Assembly (NCBI GenBank): GCA_041161065.1
Contig: JBEAVE010000020.1
Span: 17,447 to 81,446, forward strand
Length of the DNA stretch: 64,000 nucleotides
Reading direction: 5' to 3'
DNA from: DYRG01 sp041161065
GTDB lineage: Bacteria; Pseudomonadota; Gammaproteobacteria; Beggiatoales; Beggiatoaceae
Shown here: piece after piece, positions 44,581-51,665 of the stretch
How positions within the stretch are numbered: the stretch's first letter is position 1
Layout: every line of letters starts with the position of its first letter
Notes under the pieces: generated by a model
What the model saw: the letters and a program-made list of their open reading frames with translations, nothing else
Told to the model about the DNA's origin: nothing
Databases searched by the model: none
Made by a program: the position numbers and the translations under genes

Positions 44581-45567
44581 TTATAGAAATCCATTTGTTT
44601 TAAGATTTTCTTTAAGTTGATTAAGCATTTTCCAATCCGTTTCTAATCGCAGCAATAAAACATCGTAGCTTTGCAAACGATTCAAATCATCGCGCGGAAA
44701 AGAGCTATTCAAATCCATCGCATTTGCCATTTCATAAAAGATTTTCGCATTTTTTTCCATATTTTCAAATAGTTGCATCAAGGTTTTATTATAACCATCG
44801 ATGCGCTCAGTCATTTCTTTGAAATCTTTTGCGGCTGCCTGCCATCGTTCGCTTTGTTGTTTGATCGAATGGGGAGCGTTTTTTTTCTTAAAATTGATTT
44901 TTAGGCGGTTGCTCCATTTACGACTATTTTTTGCAAGTCGACGAAGCGTTTTTTGTAAAGCATGATGGGTTTCTGAGAGAGGTTTTTTTTGAACTGTAAT
45001 TTGATGGTATTTTTCAACTAATTGGCGGATTAACTCACTTATTTTCTTCTGATCTTGTTCTTTCTGCAATTGTTCTAAAATATCGATACTTTCTTTAAGA
45101 TGTTGATCGATGATTTCAATATGTTGCCCTTTTTCTAATTTATCAAAAATATCGCTGGTTTCTTTTCTAACAAGTTCGAGGATTTTCTCTGGTTTTAATG
45201 CTTTAATTTCGATTTTTGCACCTTTGCGGGTGTTCTTTTCTTTTGCATTCAATGTAATTAAGATTTCATCATCAATGGTAATTAAGTTAGATTTAAGTTT
45301 TAATACTCCCTGTCCTTGAAAAATTTCTTCGCCTTGTTCTCGCTGATTGTATTCATAGATTCTTAAAATTTCAGAACTGTGAATTTCACCCGAAACAGTG
45401 ATTTCTAATCCTTTTTCATTAGGGATTGTTAAAATTGTTTTCTTTTGACCTTCAAATCCCTCTTTACCTGTTTCATAGATTGATTTTATTTCAGGTTTCT
45501 TGCTTCCTAAAACGGCAATACTTAAAAGCAAAATTACCATCAATTGCTTAAAGTATGACCGTTTCAT
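44581..45567 (-). CDS. Secreted coiled-coil protein
   Basis: A 328-residue protein with a signal-like N-terminus (VILLLSIAVLGS). A beta-rich region (about 40-130) is followed by long charged helices with heptad-like Leu spacing (about 130-320), such as EQLQKEQDQKKISELIRQL. No family recognised. It lies 9 bases downstream of typA and abuts the methyltransferase, so the three form one operon. A periplasmic structural role is plausible, but nothing ties it to TypA or the methyltransferase. Confidence 0.6.
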   Translation of the reverse strand: MKRSYFKQLMVILLLSIAVLGSKKPEIKSIYETGKEGFEGQKKTILTIPNEKGLEITVSGEIHSSEILRIYEYNQREQGEEIFQGQGVLKLKSNLITIDDEILITLNAKEKNTRKGAKIEIKALKPEKILELVRKETSDIFDKLEKGQHIEIIDQHLKESIDILEQLQKEQDQKKISELIRQLVEKYHQITVQKKPLSETHHALQKTLRRLAKNSRKWSNRLKINFKKKNAPHSIKQQSERWQAAAKDFKEMTERIDGYNKTLMQLFENMEKNAKIFYEMANAMDLNSSFPRDDLNRLQSYDVLLLRLETDWKMLNQLKENLKTNGFL

Positions 45568-45576
45568 AAAAGACCT

Positions 45577-47394
45577 TTATTCAGCTGCTCGTGATGCCCG
45601 TTTTCGATCGTTTTCTTGTAAGAGTTTCTTACGAATTCGAATCGCTTTGGGTGTTACTTCGACTAACTCATCTTCATCAATGAATTCTAAGGCTTGTTCT
45701 AAACTATAACGAATCGGGGGTGTTAAAAGAAGATTTTCATCATTTCCCGCCGATCTGATATTGGTTAATTGCTTACCTTTCAATGGATTAACGGTTAAAT
45801 CATTATCTCGAGAATGAATACCAATAATCATTCCTTCATAGACTTCCTCACCGTGTCCAATAAATAATCTACCGCGTTCTTGTAAATTAAATAACGAATA
45901 AGCTAAGGCTTTTCCTACCCCATTTGAAATCAACACACCATTGATACGATTTCCAATTGATCCTGCTTTCATGGGTGCATAACGATCAAATACATGATAC
46001 ATTAGACCTGTTCCCGTTGTCATGGTTAGAAAATCCGTTCTAAATCCAATCAATCCGCGTGAAGGAATCAAATACTCTAAACGCACTCGACCTTTACCAT
46101 CGGGAACCATATTGAGTAATTCACCTTTTCTTTCGCCGAGTTGTTCCATAACAGAACCTTGATGAATTTCTTCGACATCAACGGTGAGTTGTTCATACGG
46201 TTCGTGTTTTTCGCCGTCGATTTCTTTGAGAATAACGCGAGGGCGAGAAACCGCTAATTCATACCCTTCACGGCGCATATTTTCAATGAGAATTCCTAAA
46301 TGCAATTCGCCGCGTCCAGAAACGTGGAATTTATCAGGGTCTTCAGTATCTTCTACACGCAATGCAACGTTGTGAATTAACTCACGATCTAAACGCGCAC
46401 GGATTTGACGAGAAGTCACAAATTTACCTTCTTTTCCAGCAAATGGAGAATTATTCACTTGAAAGGTCATGCTCACCGTAGGTTCATCAACTTTCAAGGC
46501 GGGTAAGGCTTCTGGGTTGTTCGGATCACAAAGCGTGTCAGAAATAAAGAGCGGTGCAACCCCCGTGAAAGCAATAATATCACCCGCCATTGCTTCCGTA
46601 ATTTCTACTCGTTCTAATCCATGAAAACCGAGAATTTGTAATATCCGTCCTTGACGTTTCTCACCTTGGTTGTTCACCACGACAATTGGCGTATTTGTTT
46701 TAATTTTACCGCGTTTGATTTTACCAATTCCAATGACACCGACATAACTCGAATAATCTAAGGCACTGACTTGTAACTGAAAAGGCGCGTCGGGATCAAC
46801 ATTTGGCGCGGGAACATGATTAACAATGGTTTCGAACAACGGAGTCATGTCGCCTTCGCGCACGTCGTTGTGAATGCTCGCGTAACCCCGCAACGCCGAC
46901 GCATAAACCACAGGAAAATCAAGCTGTTTCTCGGTTGCGTCCAAACGGTCAAACAATTCGAAAGTTTGATCGAGCACCCAATCAGGGCGTGCGCCGTCGC
47001 GGTCAATTTTGTTAATCACAACAATGGGATGCAAACCATAAGATAACGCTTTTTGCGTCACGAAGCGGGTTTGCGGCATCGGACCATCGACCGCATCGAC
47101 CAGCAACAACACCGAATCCACCATCGATAAAACCCGCTCAACTTCGCCGCCAAAATCCGCGTGCCCGGGGGTATCCACAATATTAATGCGGTAATCTTGC
47201 CAACGCAGCGCAGTATTTTTTGCCAAAATGGTAATGCCGCGTTCTTTTTCCAAATCATTGGAATCCATCATTCTTTCAGTGACTTCCGTGCGCTCCCCAA
47301 AAGTCCCAGACTGTTGCAACAACTTATCAACCAACGTGGTTTTCCCATGATCAACGTGGGCAATAATCGCAATATTGCGTAACTTACTTATCAC
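45577..47394 (-). CDS. typA: Ribosome-binding GTPase TypA/BipA
   Basis: A 605-residue translational GTPase, usual length. G1 AHVDHGKTTLVD, G2 region RGITILAKN, G3 DTPGHADFGGEV and G4 NKIDRDGARPD are present. The C-terminal TypA-type domain includes GRLFIGHGEEVYEGMI. It binds ribosomes under stress or cold and supports assembly. The N-terminal coding part (46800-47300) is richer in GC than the rest. Two genes follow in the same operon. Confidence 0.94.
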   Translation of the reverse strand: MISKLRNIAIIAHVDHGKTTLVDKLLQQSGTFGERTEVTERMMDSNDLEKERGITILAKNTALRWQDYRINIVDTPGHADFGGEVERVLSMVDSVLLLVDAVDGPMPQTRFVTQKALSYGLHPIVVINKIDRDGARPDWVLDQTFELFDRLDATEKQLDFPVVYASALRGYASIHNDVREGDMTPLFETIVNHVPAPNVDPDAPFQLQVSALDYSSYVGVIGIGKIKRGKIKTNTPIVVVNNQGEKRQGRILQILGFHGLERVEITEAMAGDIIAFTGVAPLFISDTLCDPNNPEALPALKVDEPTVSMTFQVNNSPFAGKEGKFVTSRQIRARLDRELIHNVALRVEDTEDPDKFHVSGRGELHLGILIENMRREGYELAVSRPRVILKEIDGEKHEPYEQLTVDVEEIHQGSVMEQLGERKGELLNMVPDGKGRVRLEYLIPSRGLIGFRTDFLTMTTGTGLMYHVFDRYAPMKAGSIGNRINGVLISNGVGKALAYSLFNLQERGRLFIGHGEEVYEGMIIGIHSRDNDLTVNPLKGKQLTNIRSAGNDENLLLTPPIRYSLEQALEFIDEDELVEVTPKAIRIRKKLLQENDRKRASRAAE

Positions 47395-47439
47395 AAATTT
47401 TTTCCTAAATTAAAAGTATCGATATTTTATAACTAAAAC

Positions 47440-47473
47440 AATGAAGTGACAAATATTTCTTTCTCACTTCATT
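47440..47473 (-). terminator. Terminator hairpin of htpG
   Basis: AATGAAGTGA and TCACTTCATT (47440-47449 and 47464-47473) pair perfectly over 10 bases with a 14-base loop. On the minus strand a T-rich stretch (TGTTTTAGTT) follows. Confidence 0.7.
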
Positions 47474-47482
47474 GCAATTTTC

Positions 47483-49411
47483 TTAGTGCTTCACTTTCAA
47501 AATCAACGCATTCAAACGGCTCACAAAACCCGCTGGGTCTTCTAACGGTGCACCCTCACTTAATAAGGCTTGATCAAATAAAATGCTCACCCAATCCTTA
47601 AACAATTCCTCATCGCTTTCTTCACGAATACTTTGCACCAATTCGTGATGCGTATTGATTTCAAAAATCGGTTTACTTGCTGGAATAGATTGTCCCGCCG
47701 ATTGCAATAACCGTTCTAAACTTGGATTCATTGCATAAGCATCATTCACCAAACACGCTGGAGAATTCGTTAAACGGTGACTTATTTTAACCTCTTTGAT
47801 TTTATCACCTAACGCTGTTTTAATCCGTTCAACAAAATCTTTTGCGGCTTCATTTTCTTGTTTGACGGCTTCTTTTTCTTCCTCAGTTTCTAACGCGCCT
47901 AAATCCAATTCTCCTTTCGTAATCGATTGCAAATGCTTACCGTCAAAATCCGTTAAATGATTAACAACCCATTCATCAACTTGTTCGTGCATTAAAATCA
48001 CTTCAATGCCTTTTTTACGGAAGATTTCTAAATGTGGACTGTTTTTAGCAGCGGCAAAGGTTTCCGCCGTAATGTAATAGATTTTCTCCTGTCCTTCTTT
48101 CATTCGAGAAACATAATCCTCTAAAGAAATCGTAGGTTCAATGTTATCATCAAAAGTAGTAGAATATCGCAAGAGTTTTGCAATCTTTTCTTGATTGCTT
48201 CGATCATCTAAAATACCCTCTTTTAAAACCCGACCAAATTGTTTCCAGAACGTTGCGTATTTTTCGGGTTCATTCTTCGCCATGCTTTCCAATGCAGAAA
48301 GGATTTTCTTCACCACTCCATTGCGAATTTGCTCGATTTGTTTATTATCTTGGAGGATTTCTCGAGAAATATTCAAAGGAAGATCGTTGCTATCAATTAC
48401 ACCGCGCATAAAACGCAAATAAGACGGTAATAAATGCTCTGCATCGTCCATAATAAATACCCGTCTTACATAGAGTTTTACCCCGTGACGACTATGACGA
48501 TCCCACAAATCAAAAGGCGCGCGAGTGGGTATGAAAACTAAAGCGGTGTATTCTAAGTTTCCTTCGACTTTAGTGTGCAGATGCAATAACGGGTCTTCAA
48601 AATCATGACCCATGTTTTTATAGAACTCGTGGTATTCCTCGTCTTTAATATCATTTTTAGAACGATGCCACAAAGCGTCGGTGCTATTGACAGTTTCCCA
48701 AACTTCTTTAGCTTCAATAACCGAGTTTTCTTCAGAATTTTCTTCTGATTTTTCCTCATCGTTAAAAACCGGTTTTTGCATCATGACGGGTAACATGATG
48801 TGATCGGAGTATTTTTTAATGATGCTACGAACTTTGAAATCTTCTAAAAAGGTTTCTTCGCCGTCTTTCAAATGTAAAATAACTTCAGTGCCGCGTTGAG
48901 GACAATCGACGGTTTCTAAAAGATAAGAACCATCGCCTGTTGATTCCCATTTCACGCCGTGTTCTGAAGTCATGCCAGCTTTACGGGTAATTAGGGTCAC
49001 TTTATCGGCAATAATAAAAGAGGAATAGAAACCCACGCCAAACTGTCCAATTAACTGGCTATCTTTTGCTTGATCACCGGTTAATGCTTTGAAAAATTCT
49101 TTTGTGCCAGACTTTGCAATTGTGCCGATATTTGAAATCACTTCTTCGCGGGTCATTCCAATCCCGTTATCTCGAATAGAAATGGTTTTATTGGTTTTGT
49201 CGATGCTCACTAAAATTTTTAATTCGCCATCGCCTTCATATAATGCACCATCAGATAACGCATTGAAACGCAATTTGTCGACGGCATCGGAGGCGTTTGA
49301 AATCAATTCTCTCAAAAAGATTTCTTTGTTGCTATATAAAGAATGGATCATCAAATCTAATAATTGTTTAATTTCGGCTTGAAAACTAAAAGTTTCTGGT
49401 TGTGTACTCAT
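47483..49411 (-). CDS. htpG: Hsp90 chaperone HtpG
   Basis: A 642-residue Hsp90. The ATP-binding NASDAVDKLRF, IRDNGIGM and GTIAKSGT, and then GQFGVGFYS lie in the N-terminal domain. The middle-domain DLPLNISREILQ is kept. It remodels client proteins with DnaK. An AGGAAA precedes the ATG at 49411; a longer frame to 49474 has no ribosome site. A sigma-32-type promoter (49455-49482) lies upstream, as expected for a heat-shock gene. Confidence 0.95.
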   Translation of the reverse strand: MSTQPETFSFQAEIKQLLDLMIHSLYSNKEIFLRELISNASDAVDKLRFNALSDGALYEGDGELKILVSIDKTNKTISIRDNGIGMTREEVISNIGTIAKSGTKEFFKALTGDQAKDSQLIGQFGVGFYSSFIIADKVTLITRKAGMTSEHGVKWESTGDGSYLLETVDCPQRGTEVILHLKDGEETFLEDFKVRSIIKKYSDHIMLPVMMQKPVFNDEEKSEENSEENSVIEAKEVWETVNSTDALWHRSKNDIKDEEYHEFYKNMGHDFEDPLLHLHTKVEGNLEYTALVFIPTRAPFDLWDRHSRHGVKLYVRRVFIMDDAEHLLPSYLRFMRGVIDSNDLPLNISREILQDNKQIEQIRNGVVKKILSALESMAKNEPEKYATFWKQFGRVLKEGILDDRSNQEKIAKLLRYSTTFDDNIEPTISLEDYVSRMKEGQEKIYYITAETFAAAKNSPHLEIFRKKGIEVILMHEQVDEWVVNHLTDFDGKHLQSITKGELDLGALETEEEKEAVKQENEAAKDFVERIKTALGDKIKEVKISHRLTNSPACLVNDAYAMNPSLERLLQSAGQSIPASKPIFEINTHHELVQSIREESDEELFKDWVSILFDQALLSEGAPLEDPAGFVSRLNALILKVKH

Positions 49412-49454
49412 AAAAGGGGTTTCCTCGACGTTGGATAAAATTAAAGTGCAAAAG

Positions 49455-49482
49455 ATATGAGGCAAAAGAGCCACTTTTCAAG
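49455..49482 (-). promoter_or_regulatory. Sigma-32-type heat-shock promoter of htpG
   Basis: On the minus strand CTTGAAA (49476-49482), a 13-base spacer and CCTCATAT (49455-49462) match the RpoH consensus with one change in the -10 box (CCCCAT to CCTCAT). It lies 44 bases before the ATG. Confidence 0.7.
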
Positions 49483-49499
49483 ATAATAAGAAAAAACGG

Positions 49500-49528
49500 T
49501 TGCGTGCAGGTAAATAGGCGGCTATAAT
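49500..49528 (+). promoter_or_regulatory. Sigma-70 promoter for tRNA-Ser and ffs
   Basis: TTGCGT (49500-49505), a 17-base spacer and a perfect TATAAT (49523-49528). The predicted start near 49535 lies 40 bases before the tRNA. It is divergent from the htpG promoter. Confidence 0.7.
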
Positions 49529-49541
49529 CCGCAGTCTCTCT

Positions 49542-49573
49542 ATTGTGAGCTCCATTAAAACAAGGATTGAAAC
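49542..49573 (+). repeat. Solitary CRISPR-repeat-like sequence in the tRNA-Ser leader
   Basis: The stretch ends in ACAAGGATTGAAAC (49560-49573), and its last eight bases are ATTGAAAC, the usual crRNA 5' handle of many class 1 systems. Upstream is CCATTAAAAC, also common in such repeats. Only one copy is present, one base before the tRNA. The left boundary is a guess. Could be chance. Confidence 0.3.
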
Positions 49574-49574
49574 T

Positions 49575-49664
49575 GGAGAGATGGCCGAGTGGTTTAAGGC
49601 GCACGCCTGGAAAGTGTGTGTACGTTAATCCGTACCGCGGGTTCGAATCCCGCTTTCTCCGCCA
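49575..49664 (+). tRNA. tRNA-Ser(GGA) with encoded CCA
   Basis: Acceptor GGAGAGA (49575-49581) pairs with TTTCTCC (49654-49660), followed by G73 and CCA. The anticodon loop CTGGAAA gives anticodon GGA, which reads UCC and UCU. A long variable arm (about 15 bases, TGTACGTTAATCCGTACCG region) fits the class II serine form. T-arm GGTTCGAATCC is normal. The 5' flank is CRISPR-repeat-like. Confidence 0.93.
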
Positions 49665-49682
49665 AAAAAATCAAATCGTTAT

Positions 49683-49792
49683 GGTGGTCTGCGTTGGTTC
49701 TTTGCGACGAGAAATTGTGAACCCCGCCAGATTCGGAAGAAAGCAACGGCAGCAACGGATACGGGTGCCGAAGTTCAGCCGACGCAGCCACC
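49683..49792 (+). ncRNA. ffs: Signal recognition particle 4.5S RNA
   Basis: The 5' GGTGGTCTGCG (49683-49693) pairs with the 3' GCAGCCACC end. The conserved domain IV is present: AGATTCGGAAGAAAGCAAC near 49726-49747 (tetraloop GGAA and the asymmetric AGCA bulge) and GGGTGCCG. About 110 nt, the small bacterial form that guides Ffh. It follows tRNA-Ser by 18 bases and probably shares its promoter. Confidence 0.88.
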
Positions 49793-49844
49793 GCCCTTCT
49801 CTAAAATTAAATCGCACGGTTCTTTTGAATTGAAATAAAAGAAA

Positions 49845-49880
49845 ACAAGCCCGTTTCTAATAGAAAGAGCTTGTCATTTT
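49845..49880. terminator. Bidirectional terminator between ffs and ilvD
   Basis: ACAAGC (49845-49850) pairs with GCTTGT (49869-49874), and an inner TTTCT/AGAAA pair extends the stem. A T-run (CATTTTT) follows on the plus strand, and an A-run precedes for minus-strand ilvD transcripts. Confidence 0.65.
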
Positions 49881-49888
49881 TAGAAGAA

Positions 49889-51568
49889 CTATTCGTCAGT
49901 GACGCAACCTTCTGAAGCATTTTTAACGGTTTTAATGTAGCGATAAAGTGTGCCGCGAGTAGTTTTGTAAGGGGGCATCGTCCATTGAGATTTGCGCAGT
50001 GCCAGTTCTTCATCACTTAAAGCCACCGACAATTCATTTTTCTCTGCGTCAATGGTAATAACATCACCATTTCTAATTAAAGCAATTGCACCGCCTTCTT
50101 GCGCTTCTGGGACGATATGCCCAACAATAAAACCGTGAGAACCACCCGAGAAACGTCCGTCGGTTAATAAAGCAACATCTTTTCCCAAACCCGCGCCCAT
50201 AATGGCGGAAGTTGGGGTGAGCATTTCGGGCATTCCGGGTCCGCCTTTAGGTCCTTCATAACGAATCACCACCACATCACCTTTGGCGATTTCTTTTCTT
50301 TCCAACGCCGCCAGCATATCTTCTTCACAATCATAAACTTTCGCAGGACCCACAAATCGCAACCCTTCTTTTCCAGTGATTTTTGCAACCGATCCACCCG
50401 TTGCCAAATTACCTTTTAAGATTTGAATATGACCGCTTTCTTTAATGGGTTTTTCTAACGGTAAAATCACTTCTTGACCCGCTTTCAAATCAGGCACAAT
50501 TGCTAAGTTTTCCGCTAACGTTTTTCCCGTCACCGTCAAACACGATCCCTCTAATAATCCTTTTGATAAAAGATATTTCATGACCGCCGGCGTTCCTCCC
50601 ACTAAATGCAAATCTTCCATCACATATTTTCCACTCGGTTTCAAATCCGCAATGAAAGGAATTTTGTCGCTGATTTTTTGGAAATCATCAATGCTTAAAT
50701 CGACTTCAACCGCGCGCGCCATCGCAATCAAATGTAATACCGCATTCGTTGAACCTCCTAATGCCATTAAAACCACTATTGCATTCTCAAAAGCTGCTCG
50801 AGTCATAATATCACGGGGTTTAATATCTTTTTCTAATAAATAACGGATTGCACGACCAGCACTAATACATTCACTTTGCTTTGTTTGATCTTCCGCTGGA
50901 ATAGAAGAACTAAAGGGCAAACTCATACCTAAGGCTTCAATCGCTGCCGCCATTGTATTTGCCGTGTACATACCCCCGCACGCACCCGCACCCGGACACG
51001 CATGTCGAACAATATCTTGGCGTTCTTCTTCTGAAATTAAACCCGCAATGAAACTCCCATAAGATTGGAAAGCAGAAACAATATCTAACGGTTTTCCGTG
51101 TTTGTCGTGACCGGGTTTAATCGTGCCGCCATAAATCATTAATGCAGGACGATTCAAACGCCCCATTGCAATCAAACAACCCGGCATATTCTTATCGCAA
51201 CCGGGTAAAGCAATTAAACCATCATACCATTGTCCACCCATCACAGTTTCTATCGAGTCTGCAATTAAGTCACGCGATTGCAAAGAGAAACTCATTCCTC
51301 TCGTGCCCATAGAAATCCCGTCGCTTACTCCAATGGTATTAAAACGAAACCCCACTAAATTTTCTGCTTGAACGCCTTTTTTAACTTGATTGGCGAGTTC
51401 TAATAAGTGCATATTACAAGTGTTCCCTTCATACCAGACACTTGCAATACCGATTTGGGGTTTGTTCATATCCTCTTCAGAAAGCCCTGTTCCATAGAGC
51501 ATTGCTTGAGAAGCACCTTGAGATTTCGGTTGGGTAATCTTGGCACTGTATTTATTTAATTGCGTCAT
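49889..51568 (-). CDS. ilvD: Dihydroxy-acid dehydratase
   Basis: A 559-residue Fe-S dehydratase. Cys ligands occur in CDKNMPGC and in GACGGMYTANTM. The C-terminal DGRFSGGSHGFIVGH is typical. It makes 2-keto acids for isoleucine and valine synthesis. The start is ATG 51568. Monocistronic here; other ilv genes are elsewhere. The closing terminator is shared with ffs. Confidence 0.95.
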   Translation of the reverse strand: MTQLNKYSAKITQPKSQGASQAMLYGTGLSEEDMNKPQIGIASVWYEGNTCNMHLLELANQVKKGVQAENLVGFRFNTIGVSDGISMGTRGMSFSLQSRDLIADSIETVMGGQWYDGLIALPGCDKNMPGCLIAMGRLNRPALMIYGGTIKPGHDKHGKPLDIVSAFQSYGSFIAGLISEEERQDIVRHACPGAGACGGMYTANTMAAAIEALGMSLPFSSSIPAEDQTKQSECISAGRAIRYLLEKDIKPRDIMTRAAFENAIVVLMALGGSTNAVLHLIAMARAVEVDLSIDDFQKISDKIPFIADLKPSGKYVMEDLHLVGGTPAVMKYLLSKGLLEGSCLTVTGKTLAENLAIVPDLKAGQEVILPLEKPIKESGHIQILKGNLATGGSVAKITGKEGLRFVGPAKVYDCEEDMLAALERKEIAKGDVVVIRYEGPKGGPGMPEMLTPTSAIMGAGLGKDVALLTDGRFSGGSHGFIVGHIVPEAQEGGAIALIRNGDVITIDAEKNELSVALSDEELALRKSQWTMPPYKTTRGTLYRYIKTVKNASEGCVTDE

Positions 51569-51665
51569 AACGATTCCTTTGTTGTGAAATAAAAAAGTTG
51601 CATTCCATTATCATAAAACGCACAATGATAAACAAGCGTTACTTAACAGAAAAAGGATTGTTGCA

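Noticed and set aside
49386..49833. Open frames across the tRNA-Ser and ffs region
   Set aside because: They run through the tRNA and SRP RNA and lack ribosome sites.
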